From contig NZ_POYJ01000011.1 in assembly GCF_002895435.1 (NCBI RefSeq), forward strand, positions 1 through 64,000: a DNA stretch of 64,000 nucleotides. Direction: 5' to 3'. This document shows, piece after piece, positions 1 through 8,666 of the stretch. Position numbers and translations under genes: made by a program. Every line of letters begins with the position of its first letter. Within the stretch, counting starts at the first letter, position 1. The notes beneath the pieces were generated by a model, which had not been told where the DNA came from, ran no database searches, and worked only from the letters and a program-made list of their open reading frames with translations. The stretch comes from Aquimarina sediminis. Its GTDB lineage: Bacteria; Bacteroidota; Bacteroidia; Flavobacteriales; Flavobacteriaceae.

Positions 1-774
1 GCAGGAACTAACGGAACAGATGGTGCGACTGGAGCAACGGGTGCTACAGGTGCAACCGGAGCAGCAGGAACTAACGGAACAGACGGTGCTGATGGTGCGA
101 CTGGAGCAACGGGTGCTACAGGTGCAACCGGAGCAGCAGGAACTAACGGAACAGATGGTGCTGATGGTGCGACCGGAGCAACGGGTGCTACAGGTGCAAC
201 CGGAGCAGCAGGAACTAACGGAACAGATGGTGCGACTGGAGCAACGGGTGCTACAGGTGCAACCGGAGCAGCAGGAACTAACGGAACAGATGGTGCTGAT
301 GGTGCGACCGGAGCAACGGGTGCGACCGGAGCAACGGGTGCTACAGGTGCAACCGGAGCAGCAGGAACTAACGGAACAGACGGTGCTGATGGTGCGACCG
401 GAGCAACGGGTGCTACAGGTGCTACAGGTGCAACCGGAGCAGCAGGAACCAACGGAACAGATGGTGCGACCGGAGCAACGGGTGCTACAGGTGCAACCGG
501 AGCAGCAGGAACTAACGGAACAGATGGTGCGACCGGAGCAACGGGTGCTACAGGTGCAACCGGAGCAGCAGGAACTAACGGAACAGATGGTGCGACTGGA
601 GCAACAGGTTCTATAGGAGCAACAGGTGCAACCGGAGCAACAGGCCCTACCGGAGCAACAGGTGCTACTGGAGCAGCAGGTGCTACAGGTGCAACCGGAG
701 CAGCAGGAACTAATGGAACAGATGGTGCGACTGGAGCAACGGGTGCTACAGGTCCTACCGGAGCAACAGGCGAC
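1..774 (+). repeat. Tandem 63-bp collagen-encoding repeat array
   Basis: Units beginning GCAGGAACTAACGG start at 1, 64, 136, 208, 271, 361, 442 (one base variant), 505 and 568. The spacings are 63, 72, 72, 63, 90, 81, 63 and 63 bp, all multiples of 9, so every length change adds or removes whole Gly-X-Y triplets. From about 600 to 774 the array is degenerate. Near identity between units points to recent expansion or gene conversion and to probable length polymorphism. Confidence 0.95.
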
Positions 775-1266
775 CCAGCAACAAACATTGTTACTAACTT
801 AACGCAGAATACAACAACAGGAGTAATAACATACACTAATGAAAACACTCCTACTGCAGATGTACAAACAGCTAATGTTGTAAGTGGAAATACAGGTAAT
901 GAAATTACTATTGGAACAGATGGTGGAGCCTTCTTTGCTAGTCCTATTAAAGCAATGGGTAAAGTAGCCGGTAATGGTACTGCTTTTAAAATATTAAATG
1001 CAACAGTCACTAGGATTAATGAAGGTGACTATCAAATAACGTTCACATCCCCAATGCCAGATGATAATTATATTATCCAACTTGCAACACTTGATTGTGG
1101 AGGTGATTGTCCTGGTAATACGGGGGCAGATTATGATGACCCAGGTATTACATACTATGACCAGTTTACTACTGGATTTAAAATTAACATTGGAGACAGT
1201 GACAATGGGGCTAACCAAAAAGACGATATTGACTTAGAGTTTATGTTTACAGTATTAGACTTTTAA
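1..1266 (+). CDS. Collagen-like repeat surface protein (5' end missing)
   Basis: Frame 1 is open from the window edge to the TAA at 1264-1266, so this is the C-terminal 421 residues of a longer protein. Residues 1-258 are Gly-X-Y triplets, almost all GAT, GAA, GTN and GTD, typical of bacterial collagen-like stalks that form trimeric rods. Residues 259-421 are a non-repetitive Thr/Asn-rich, probably beta-rich C-terminal domain containing a CGGDC motif. By analogy with other bacterial collagens this could be a trimerising or ligand-binding head, but I recognise no named family. No T9SS sorting domain is visible at the C terminus. The gene opens a run of same-strand secreted-protein genes. The domain call is firm; the biological role is inferred. 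Confidence 0.85.
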   Translation, partial: AGTNGTDGATGATGATGATGAAGTNGTDGADGATGATGATGATGAAGTNGTDGADGATGATGATGATGAAGTNGTDGATGATGATGATGAAGTNGTDGADGATGATGATGATGATGATGAAGTNGTDGADGATGATGATGATGATGAAGTNGTDGATGATGATGATGAAGTNGTDGATGATGATGATGAAGTNGTDGATGATGSIGATGATGATGPTGATGATGAAGATGATGAAGTNGTDGATGATGATGPTGATGDPATNIVTNLTQNTTTGVITYTNENTPTADVQTANVVSGNTGNEITIGTDGGAFFASPIKAMGKVAGNGTAFKILNATVTRINEGDYQITFTSPMPDDNYIIQLATLDCGGDCPGNTGADYDDPGITYYDQFTTGFKINIGDSDNGANQKDDIDLEFMFTVLDF

Positions 1267-1312
1267 AACCTACTTATTAGTCATTAAAAAAACAAGTACG
1301 AAAAAGCATTAA

Positions 1313-1969
1313 ATGGAAAAAAAAATTATTATAGTTTTACTCTTTATCCTACCTATTGGTGTATACTCCCAAATTGGAACAGGAGATGCTAATGCATTGA
1401 TGGGACTACCATCAGCCACTAACTTAGCCGAAATAAATGCTATTGTAAGCCCGCAAATAGGTTCAGTAGTTTACAACTTGGCAGATGAAAAAATGTATCG
1501 TTACACTGGAGTTACCAATGGATGGCAAACAGCTTCAGATGACCAGGAAGATTCTGAAGTAAATTTGACAACACCAATTGATGTTGATCAGGCTGGAGAA
1601 ACTACTCCAACTAATGAAACAACTGTTCAAGAAGTAATACAGGCTATCGCTCCTATTACTTCGGCAGCTGCAAGAGTATTCTACCCTCCATCCATTGAAG
1701 TTTCTGTAGCAACTAACGGCACTTTTACTTTGGACTTATATGCTCAATATACAGCTCAATTTTCATCACCTACTGCATCAAGTCCAAGTGCGCCTTCGAT
1801 ACCAGTATATGCTGCAAATGAATTATATTATTATGTTACTTATGCAGATCCTTTGGTTTTTAACACAGGAACAATGAGCATTGATGCTAATGGAGTTTTA
1901 ACATACACAGTAATTGATCAACCTTTAGATTTTAATTCATTAATTAATGTTGTGTTTGTGGTGAAATAA
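1313..1969 (+). CDS. Secreted protein with shared N-terminal surface module
   Basis: 218 residues with a clear signal peptide (hydrophobic residues 5-18, ending YSQ). After the signal comes a module (about residues 20-75) with the pattern GLPSAT..AEIN..V.P..GSVVYN....M and a terminal W, which also begins the proteins at 6174 and 61106. The rest is Thr/Ser/Pro-rich and beta-prone, with no enzyme motif. It starts 46 bp after the collagen-like gene and is followed 19 bp later by the Calx-beta gene, so the three probably form a transcription unit. No sorting domain is evident. Function unknown; a surface or matrix structural protein is the best guess. Confidence 0.75.
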   Translation: MEKKIIIVLLFILPIGVYSQIGTGDANALMGLPSATNLAEINAIVSPQIGSVVYNLADEKMYRYTGVTNGWQTASDDQEDSEVNLTTPIDVDQAGETTPTNETTVQEVIQAIAPITSAAARVFYPPSIEVSVATNGTFTLDLYAQYTAQFSSPTASSPSAPSIPVYAANELYYYVTYADPLVFNTGTMSIDANGVLTYTVIDQPLDFNSLINVVFVVK

Positions 1970-1988
1970 ATTAATATTATAAAAATTG

Positions 1989-4130
1989 ATGGGCAAATAC
2001 CTACATATTAGATTTCTTATTACAATTATCACTATTGCGGCTAGTAATTTTAGCACTTATGGTCAAGCGTTGATTGAAATTGAAGTTAACTGGCAATCAT
2101 GGTCTTCTGAAAACCGAGTTACTTTTAGAAATCCTTCAAATGTAACAATTAGCCCAACTATCTGTAATCCTTTTGATTGTTTCAATGGCTCTTCAAACAC
2201 TTCATATAACAACATAGGAACTCCGCAGGCATATGCAAGTGTTCCTTATGGCACAGGATATTCGTTACTATTAGAAGACACTTATGGTGACGGCTGGAAT
2301 GGTGCGGGAAGTTATGTTCGAGTATATCAGGATGGTGTTCTAATTCTAGAGTCATTCCCTAATTTTTTCACAAGTACTACTATATCATTCGATATTATTC
2401 AACCAACACCGAGAGTAGATATTAATGATATTTCAGTCGATGAAAACGCAGGAACTGCTACTTTTACAGTAACACATACTGGTGTAGGTACTGCTGGTGG
2501 CTTTACTCTTGATTATACCACAGCTGACAATACAGCAAATTCGGGTACTGACTACACCACTACAAGTGGAACATTATCTTTTTCTGGAACTATTGGAGAT
2601 ACAGAAACTATAATCGTTTCTATTTTGGATGACATTAGTATAGAAGGTGATGAAACATTTTTTATCAATTTTTCTAATGTAAGTGATCTTTCTGTAGATA
2701 TTAGCGATCAAGGCACAGGTACTATAGTGGATATTGAGATCGAAAACCCTAGACCATATGAGGAACGTTTTGCTGTTAATGTACGAGGTAATTTTGATAT
2801 GATTGGTAATACTAATCTTATCTGTACCGCTAATTGTCCGGGAACTCCAACATCTAATAACCCTACGGTTGTAATGGGTTACGCAAGTGTAGATGGAACC
2901 ACTATAAACTCTAGTAGCGCTAATTTTACCCTACCTGCAAGCGCAACTGTAACTTGGGCTGGTTTATACTGGGGGGGTACTTACAACTCTACATTCGGAG
3001 GAATAACAAACCCAGACCCCTCGTTGAGCTTACAACAAGTACAATTTAGAGAACCTGGTGCTGGCGGATACACTACTATTGATGCTAGTATCACTAATAT
3101 AGAAACTACTACTTTTGCAGGATGGAATACATTTATGTCCTATGCAGATGTAACTTCTATTGTCCAAAGTTCAGGTTCTGGAACATATACGGTTGCAGAT
3201 ATACCATTAATGACAGGTAGTTCTTTCACTGGACCATATGGAGGATGGACTATGGTAATAATTTTTGAGGATCCCGCAGACATAACTCGAAGTGTAAGTA
3301 TCTGGGATGGTTTTGATTTTTTTGGATTTGGAGCTAATGATGCATTTACTGTCACTGGACTCCTAACTCCCTCTACAGGGGCGTTTGATACAGATGCAGG
3401 GTATTTTGGCTTTGATGGTGAAGCAAATCAAATTGGAGATTTTGTCTCTATAAATGGAACAGCTCTTTCAAATGCGCTAAACCCAGCAAATAACACCCTA
3501 AATAGTACGATATCCAAATTTGGAGTCGATATTGGAGGAAGAAGCCCTAATCTAAGTTTTAACTGGGGAATGGACATAGATATGTTTGATGCCACTGGTC
3601 TTGTACCTAACAATGCTACTACCTTAAATGTTGGCTTAGGGAGTGCAAATGAAGGAATATGGGGAGGAGTTTTTGCAGTTTCTACAGAAGTAGCATTCCC
3701 AGCCGTTGCCAGTAAGAATTTTTCTCCTACTACTATAGGTTATGGTGAAGAGTCTACAGTCACTATTGTATTAGACAACCCATCAACCGGTGTAGATCTC
3801 ACTAACCTGTCGCTTACAGATAATCTCCCTTCGGGAATGAGAATTTCGACATCTCCTGATGCCGGTACCTCTTGTGGAGGAACAATAAACGCTATATCGG
3901 GCTCTGATAATTTTACTATCTCAAATGTAAATTTACTTGCGGGTAACTCTTGTACTTTTACTTTTGATGTAATAGGAACAGAAATAGGAAATCTAATGAA
4001 CACAGTTTCATCTGCTGATATTTCTAATGACCAAAACATCCCTCTTGCTGGCACAACAACTGGAATACTAAACGTAATTATAAGAACAATGATTACCAAT
4101 AGACGAATAACTTATCGAGTTACCAACTAA
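1989..4130 (+). CDS. Large secreted adhesin-like protein with Calx-beta and DUF11-like domains
   Basis: 713 residues from ATG 1989 (a TTG three bases earlier is in frame but less likely). A signal peptide ends near STYGQ. Domains in order: an N-terminal beta domain with the YGDGWNGAG motif (about 30-135); a Calx-beta domain (about 138-245, with DENAGTATFTVTHTG and IEGDETFFINFSN); a large domain with paired cysteines and aromatic/Gly-rich strands (about 255-560); and a DUF11-like repeat (about 565-690). The C terminus ends in an Arg-rich RRITYRVTN rather than a recognisable T9SS type A or B domain. Calx-beta and DUF11 domains are typical of calcium-binding or adhesive surface proteins. Surface adhesion is inferred. 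Confidence 0.75.
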   Translation: MGKYLHIRFLITIITIAASNFSTYGQALIEIEVNWQSWSSENRVTFRNPSNVTISPTICNPFDCFNGSSNTSYNNIGTPQAYASVPYGTGYSLLLEDTYGDGWNGAGSYVRVYQDGVLILESFPNFFTSTTISFDIIQPTPRVDINDISVDENAGTATFTVTHTGVGTAGGFTLDYTTADNTANSGTDYTTTSGTLSFSGTIGDTETIIVSILDDISIEGDETFFINFSNVSDLSVDISDQGTGTIVDIEIENPRPYEERFAVNVRGNFDMIGNTNLICTANCPGTPTSNNPTVVMGYASVDGTTINSSSANFTLPASATVTWAGLYWGGTYNSTFGGITNPDPSLSLQQVQFREPGAGGYTTIDASITNIETTTFAGWNTFMSYADVTSIVQSSGSGTYTVADIPLMTGSSFTGPYGGWTMVIIFEDPADITRSVSIWDGFDFFGFGANDAFTVTGLLTPSTGAFDTDAGYFGFDGEANQIGDFVSINGTALSNALNPANNTLNSTISKFGVDIGGRSPNLSFNWGMDIDMFDATGLVPNNATTLNVGLGSANEGIWGGVFAVSTEVAFPAVASKNFSPTTIGYGEESTVTIVLDNPSTGVDLTNLSLTDNLPSGMRISTSPDAGTSCGGTINAISGSDNFTISNVNLLAGNSCTFTFDVIGTEIGNLMNTVSSADISNDQNIPLAGTTTGILNVIIRTMITNRRITYRVTN

Positions 4131-4702
4131 GTAACTCAAAAATATTTTGAATTACGTATCATAATATTACTCTTATATCTATAATGTAAAATCATATTAT
4201 TCTAAACCTTAAATTGATTTAAACAATTTGGTACAACAGCATACAAACATCCCCCCTCCCCTTTAAATTCTAAAACACAAATTAACACAACATTTTCTAT
4301 TTGCGTTTCAACCCAAACATTAACTGCAAAACAACTATTACTCAAAATCTTAACAAGAATATAAAAAAGGACTTCATACCCAATTTGGATAGAAATTTTA
4401 GTGAAGTTAAGCAGTTTAGTATGCCAAAACTGTTTCAATTTATACACCAATACATATTTCAAAAATATTGTAGTAAAAAACCTACAAAGATAAAGTTGAA
4501 ATTTCCAAAAGAGGCGAAAACCATAAAATACTGTAAGTTATACAGTTGTAATTCGACTCATAAACCATAAAAACATGTACGATTTCTTCAATAACAAGAA
4601 TAAAATTAACATAATTTTAAAAGCATTTAATTTATTTTCATATGTTTGTACGTCAAAATGTTTATTTTTTACTAGTAAGTAAAATCATCTTTTACGAAAC
4701 AA

Positions 4703-4757
4703 ATGCACTTTAACCATAAAAAAATGCATTTTATCGATATTTTCATGCAATTTATCG
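4703..4757 (+). promoter_or_regulatory. Three 13-bp direct repeats at 21-bp spacing
   Basis: ATGCACTTTAACC (4703-4715), ATGCATTTTATCG (4724-4736) and ATGCAATTTATCG (4745-4757) start exactly 21 bp apart, two helical turns, so they lie on one DNA face. The last ends 8 bp before the -33 element of the putative promoter of the gene at 4849. Tandem sites of this pitch are a known feature of LytTR-type response-regulator operators, but assignment to that family is inference. Confidence 0.6.
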
Positions 4758-4765
4758 TAAGTAAA

Positions 4766-4796
4766 CTTGATTTTGTCTCAAAAAATAATATATTTG
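4766..4796 (+). promoter_or_regulatory. Putative Bacteroidota promoter for the 4849 gene
   Basis: CTTG at 4766-4769, a 19-bp spacer, then TATATTTG at 4789-4796. This fits the TTTG-N19/20-TAnnTTTG pattern of the Bacteroidota primary sigma factor with one -33 mismatch, and predicts a leader of about 45 nt. Confidence 0.55.
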
Positions 4797-4848
4797 CCAT
4801 AACATATTTACTGTAAAACCATAACAACAGTATACCCCTAATATAATT

Positions 4849-5994
4849 ATGGAAAAATTAACTCTTATTACCGCCTTCTTTCTTGCTAACATTGCAATAG
4901 CCCAGCAAGCTTTTCACAACTATGGAAATATCCAGATTCACGATCAAGGAGAAATTGGTTTTCATACTGATTTGATCAATGATGGAACTTTCGACCAAAA
5001 CCTAGGTCTTGCAGGCTTTTATAATGCTTCTGGAGATCTTAATGTATCCGGAGATTCACGCCCTGTTTTTCATAACATGGAAATTGATGTAGTTGATGAT
5101 TTATTTCTAGATGTAGCAGTTGGTGTAAACAATTTTCAAGAATTTGTAAATGGACGAGTTCAGACACCTAGAGATCAAAACACAATTTCTTTAGATTATA
5201 TAAGCGATGCTCCTTATTTAGGTGAAAATGATGATAGATATGTAGATGGATATGCTTCTATTACCGGTTTATTAGATTTCACTTTCCCTGTAGGTGATGA
5301 CTTCAGATTACGCCCAATGCGTATTGAAAATCAGGCTGCAACTAATACTGCACGCGGTGCCTACTTCTTTGAAGATCCTAATTCACCCAATTTTTTTACT
5401 GAAAATTTTGATACTAACAATTTTAGCAATGTATTATTTGGTGTAAGCACTTTTGAGTTTTGGGATTTGGACGGTGATATTGAAACCAGAGTAACACTTA
5501 CGTGGGACGATAACAGCAATATACCAACTCTTGTTGATGATTTACAAAATCTTAGGGTTGTAGGATGGGATAAAAACTTAAATCAGTGGGTTAGCCTAGG
5601 GAATGCCGAAGTATCTGGAGATTTAAATAGTGGAGAAATCACTTCTGAACTAATGCTACCTGACAACTATACTATCCTTACTTTTGGTACATCAGATATT
5701 TTATTGGATGGAGATATCGAAGTTTACACAGCATTGTCTCCTAACGGCGATGGGATTAATGACACTTTTATTATACAGGGTATTGCCCAATTTCCTGACA
5801 ACGAACTAACCATTTTTAACAGATGGGGTGTCGAAGTATATAACAAAAAAGGATACGACAACTCCTGGGGTGGTATTTCTGAAGGTAGAGCTACAATCGC
5901 CAAAGATGAGAAACTACCAGTAGGAACCTACTTCTATATCTTAAAAATTAAGGGAGAAAAAGATCGCTCTGGATATTTATATATAAACATGTAA
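4849..5994 (+). CDS. T9SS type B substrate with gliding-motility-associated C-terminal domain
   Basis: 381 residues. A signal peptide (residues 1-18, cut near IAQQ) is followed by a beta-rich passenger. The last 85 residues are a T9SS type B sorting domain (CHU_C / gliding-motility-associated family): the SPNGDGINDTF motif, then LTIFNRWGVEVYN, W-G-G, and PVGTYFYIL. Such proteins cross the outer membrane through T9SS. The PorT and plug proteins at 44286 and 26695 belong to that machine. The gene stands alone after a 718-bp regulatory gap, which suggests its own control. Passenger function is unknown. Confidence 0.85.
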   Translation: MEKLTLITAFFLANIAIAQQAFHNYGNIQIHDQGEIGFHTDLINDGTFDQNLGLAGFYNASGDLNVSGDSRPVFHNMEIDVVDDLFLDVAVGVNNFQEFVNGRVQTPRDQNTISLDYISDAPYLGENDDRYVDGYASITGLLDFTFPVGDDFRLRPMRIENQAATNTARGAYFFEDPNSPNFFTENFDTNNFSNVLFGVSTFEFWDLDGDIETRVTLTWDDNSNIPTLVDDLQNLRVVGWDKNLNQWVSLGNAEVSGDLNSGEITSELMLPDNYTILTFGTSDILLDGDIEVYTALSPNGDGINDTFIIQGIAQFPDNELTIFNRWGVEVYNKKGYDNSWGGISEGRATIAKDEKLPVGTYFYILKIKGEKDRSGYLYINM

Positions 5995-6173
5995 TCCTCT
6001 GTATAGTAATCTCCTACCCTATCAGGATCATTAGTTACGATTAACTTCAATATTCTTTTTACTCACAATTTTAAAAACAAATTATAGAGCAAACAAAATA
6101 ATAAATAGTTAACTTTCGAATTATGTTAAATCATTTTATATAATGGATAGCACTAATCTAAACTATTAATTAA

Positions 6174-7715
6174 ATGAAAAAAATAGTACTCTTCCTATTT
6201 ATCTTCCCTGGAATTATTTTTTCTCAGCTTGATCAATATTCTGTAATGGGATTACCTACTGCTGCTACCAATGTAGAAATGAATGGTGTAACGGGTGCAA
6301 CTACTGGATCAATTTTATATAACCTCGAAGAAAGTAAAATATTTGTTTTTGATGGCACAAACTGGGTCGCTACTACAAATGATAACTGGTTAGTAAATGG
6401 AAATACAGGATTACCAACTTCTTCTTTCTTAGGACATATAGATGATGTCAAAATGGAAATTCGATCTAATAATTTACCCTTATTACAGTTTGGTAGAAGA
6501 CAAACTTTAGGGCTAACACAAGGATTCCCTGATTATACGGATAACGACCAACCGATGGTACATGTTAACGGAGATGGTAATACATCCGCTATTCAATTTG
6601 CTGCATCAGGAGCTTCATTTTATAAACCAATGTTTTTTACAACAACAAACGGAAGTTTTAGACTAAAGGGAAGTACTGGGGGAACAGATTTATTTGAAAT
6701 AGGTTCTGCTGGACCTGCTAATGATGGAAAACTAGAATTTATAATTGGTGATGATGGTCCTGAACCTATTGTTTTTAAAAGATATGATTACAGGCGTGGG
6801 CAATTTCATCGAGAATTTTTTAGAGTACAAGGAAGTAATGGTACTGCTGATGCTACAACTAGATTTGGAATCAATCTTAATCCTCAGGAAGTTCCAGTAG
6901 ATAGTGATTATGACGATCCTACAACAGGTTATAATGTTGCAAATTCAACTTTACAACTAGAAGGTTCTTTTTCGACTTCAATACTTAGTACTACCGGAAA
7001 TCTAACATTAACCGAAAACCACCATACAATACACATTACTGGTGCACATAATATCACATTACCAAACGCTAACACTTGCCAAGGCAGAACCTATATTTTA
7101 AAGAATAGCACTAATGCTAATAGAACAATAAGTACTTACAGGGATCTGACCAATTCAAATCAAACTACCATCTTAAGTGAATCTGTGTTGTGGATAAAAA
7201 GTGACGGCACACTCTGGCAGCAGATTAATAGTAATGGATCAGGCTCTTCTACAGTATCAGTTGACCAATCTTTTGTATGGGCAGGTCAAGTAAATGATAA
7301 TGACATACACAGTAATGGGACTTTACAGGTAAATCAAACTAGAGCTGATACTGGGTGGAGTTTTGCTAACCCTAGTACAATAAGTTATACAGGAAGCCCT
7401 GATCATGTAAGAATAGATCTTATGGCCGTTGCCAATAATACTGGAAATCATTGGGCACATCCTCATATAAGAGTGTTTAGGAATGGAACTCAAATAGGTG
7501 AAGGTAGTGGTCTACATATGGATGATAGTGGTACCTACTCTGGTAGAACGACTACGGTTATAAGTATGATTGACCAAAACCCAGGAACAAATCCAGTCTA
7601 TACATTTACTACATTAGAGGATGATAGTCGTACAATGAACAATGCCACAACTCCTAGTCTCTCTCCTGTTTCTTTGGTTGCCATTCAAAAAGTAACGGTC
7701 TCTCAATCAAACTAA
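6174..7715 (+). CDS. Secreted protein with shared N-terminal module and jelly-roll-like C terminus
   Basis: 513 residues with a signal peptide ending IIFSQ. Residues 19-70 repeat the module of the 1313 and 61106 proteins (MGLPTAATNVEMN, GSILYN, VFDGTNW). The middle is Asn/Gly/Thr-rich and beta-prone. The last 145 residues contain phased aromatic and Asn residues and end in VSLVAIQKVTV, reminiscent of C1q/TNF-like or phage-receptor-binding jelly rolls; that comparison is inference. No T9SS sorting signal is apparent. Upstream, 5995-6173 is AT-rich without a clear promoter box. Confidence 0.7.
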   Translation: MKKIVLFLFIFPGIIFSQLDQYSVMGLPTAATNVEMNGVTGATTGSILYNLEESKIFVFDGTNWVATTNDNWLVNGNTGLPTSSFLGHIDDVKMEIRSNNLPLLQFGRRQTLGLTQGFPDYTDNDQPMVHVNGDGNTSAIQFAASGASFYKPMFFTTTNGSFRLKGSTGGTDLFEIGSAGPANDGKLEFIIGDDGPEPIVFKRYDYRRGQFHREFFRVQGSNGTADATTRFGINLNPQEVPVDSDYDDPTTGYNVANSTLQLEGSFSTSILSTTGNLTLTENHHTIHITGAHNITLPNANTCQGRTYILKNSTNANRTISTYRDLTNSNQTTILSESVLWIKSDGTLWQQINSNGSGSSTVSVDQSFVWAGQVNDNDIHSNGTLQVNQTRADTGWSFANPSTISYTGSPDHVRIDLMAVANNTGNHWAHPHIRVFRNGTQIGEGSGLHMDDSGTYSGRTTTVISMIDQNPGTNPVYTFTTLEDDSRTMNNATTPSLSPVSLVAIQKVTVSQSN

Positions 7716-8073
7716 CAAGCATATTATCATAAAAAAGACAGATATCATAATTTTAGAATAGTCGTATAGATTCCAAAGTTTTTTAAAAACATGTTAAGAA
7801 CCCAATCCCTACTTCTCTAAAAGATTAATTCTTCATTAAATACAAGATTAGATTCTAGCTAGATATACTTCTTTTAAAAAAGCTTAATTTAAAATTTTGT
7901 GAAATGCCAAATCGATATGATGTTTTTCTGCAAAAATAATTATACATTTATCTCAACGGATGTGAACAATTCTTAAAATAAAAAAACATACCAACTTATA
8001 CCGTTCTAACTTACGATTATAAGAATACTTAGAACCATTACGAACAAATATAAAAGAATAAAAAACTATAAAG
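7716..8073. other. 358-bp intergenic region
   Basis: AT-rich and without ORFs of note. I see neither a stable terminator hairpin for the upstream gene nor a clean TAnnTTTG box for the clpP-like gene. Confidence 0.6.
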
Positions 8074-8622
8074 ATGAAAGAAAAATCAGGAAAAACACAG
8101 GATCTGATTGATAAAAAATTTCTTGAAGAGCGCAGCGTATTCCTTTGGGGGCAAGTAGATGATAAATCTGCCAAACATGTCATTGATCGGCTTATGTATT
8201 TGGATATGGTAAGTGATAAAGAGATAAAATTATACATCAATAGCCCTGGAGGGTATGTTACCTCTGGGTTTGCTATGTATGACACAATTAAGAGTTTAAA
8301 AAGTCCGGTATCTACTATCTGCACAGGATTAGCCGCATCAATGGGATCAATCCTATTAAGTGTAGGCGAAAAAGGGCGTAGATTTATTCAACCTCATGCA
8401 AAAGTGATGATTCACCAACCTAGCGGAGGGGCAAGAGGGCAAGCTTCTAATATTGAAATTCAAGCTGCTGAAATCTTAAAAACCAAAGAATTAAGTGCCA
8501 AAATTCTAGCCGATAATTGTGGACAAGATTTTGACAAAGTACTGAAAGATTTTAATCGTGATTATTGGATGGATGCAAAAGAATCACTGGAATACGGAAT
8601 TGTAGACGGTATTCTGGAATAA
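8074..8622 (+). CDS. ClpP-family serine protease paralogue
   Basis: 182 residues homologous to the proteolytic subunit of Clp. The catalytic triad is intact: Ser89 in GLAASMGS, His114 in MIHQPSGG, Asp163 in NRDYW. The oxyanion loop NSPGGYVTSG (56-65) is present. The protein is shorter at the N terminus than the main ClpP of this phylum (about 210-225 residues) and is not next to clpX or tig, so it is probably a second ClpP rather than the housekeeping one. It may form homo- or mixed heptamers with the main ClpP (inference). No chaperone gene is nearby. Confidence 0.88.
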   Translation: MKEKSGKTQDLIDKKFLEERSVFLWGQVDDKSAKHVIDRLMYLDMVSDKEIKLYINSPGGYVTSGFAMYDTIKSLKSPVSTICTGLAASMGSILLSVGEKGRRFIQPHAKVMIHQPSGGARGQASNIEIQAAEILKTKELSAKILADNCGQDFDKVLKDFNRDYWMDAKESLEYGIVDGILE

Positions 8623-8666
8623 TTCATTTATAAACGATCATGATTAATTAATCCAAGAGGGAACTT

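Larger units (their letters stand above)
4131..4848. other. 718-bp intergenic region
   Basis: AT-rich and without a convincing gene. Two open frames here (4202-4462 minus and 4301-4570 plus) have low-complexity Lys/Ile/Asn composition and no start signals. The last 150 bp hold three phased direct repeats and a promoter, listed separately. Confidence 0.7.

Noticed and set aside
20..616. 198-codon frame of Gln/Glu/Val-rich repeats
   Set aside because: It is the +2 shadow of the collagen-coding frame; the repeat simply lacks stops there. The Gly-X-Y frame is open from the window edge to 1266.
4202..4570. Two overlapping frames on opposite strands
   Set aside because: Low-complexity Lys/Asn/Ile composition, no promoter or ribosome site, no domain; they lie in the non-coding gap.
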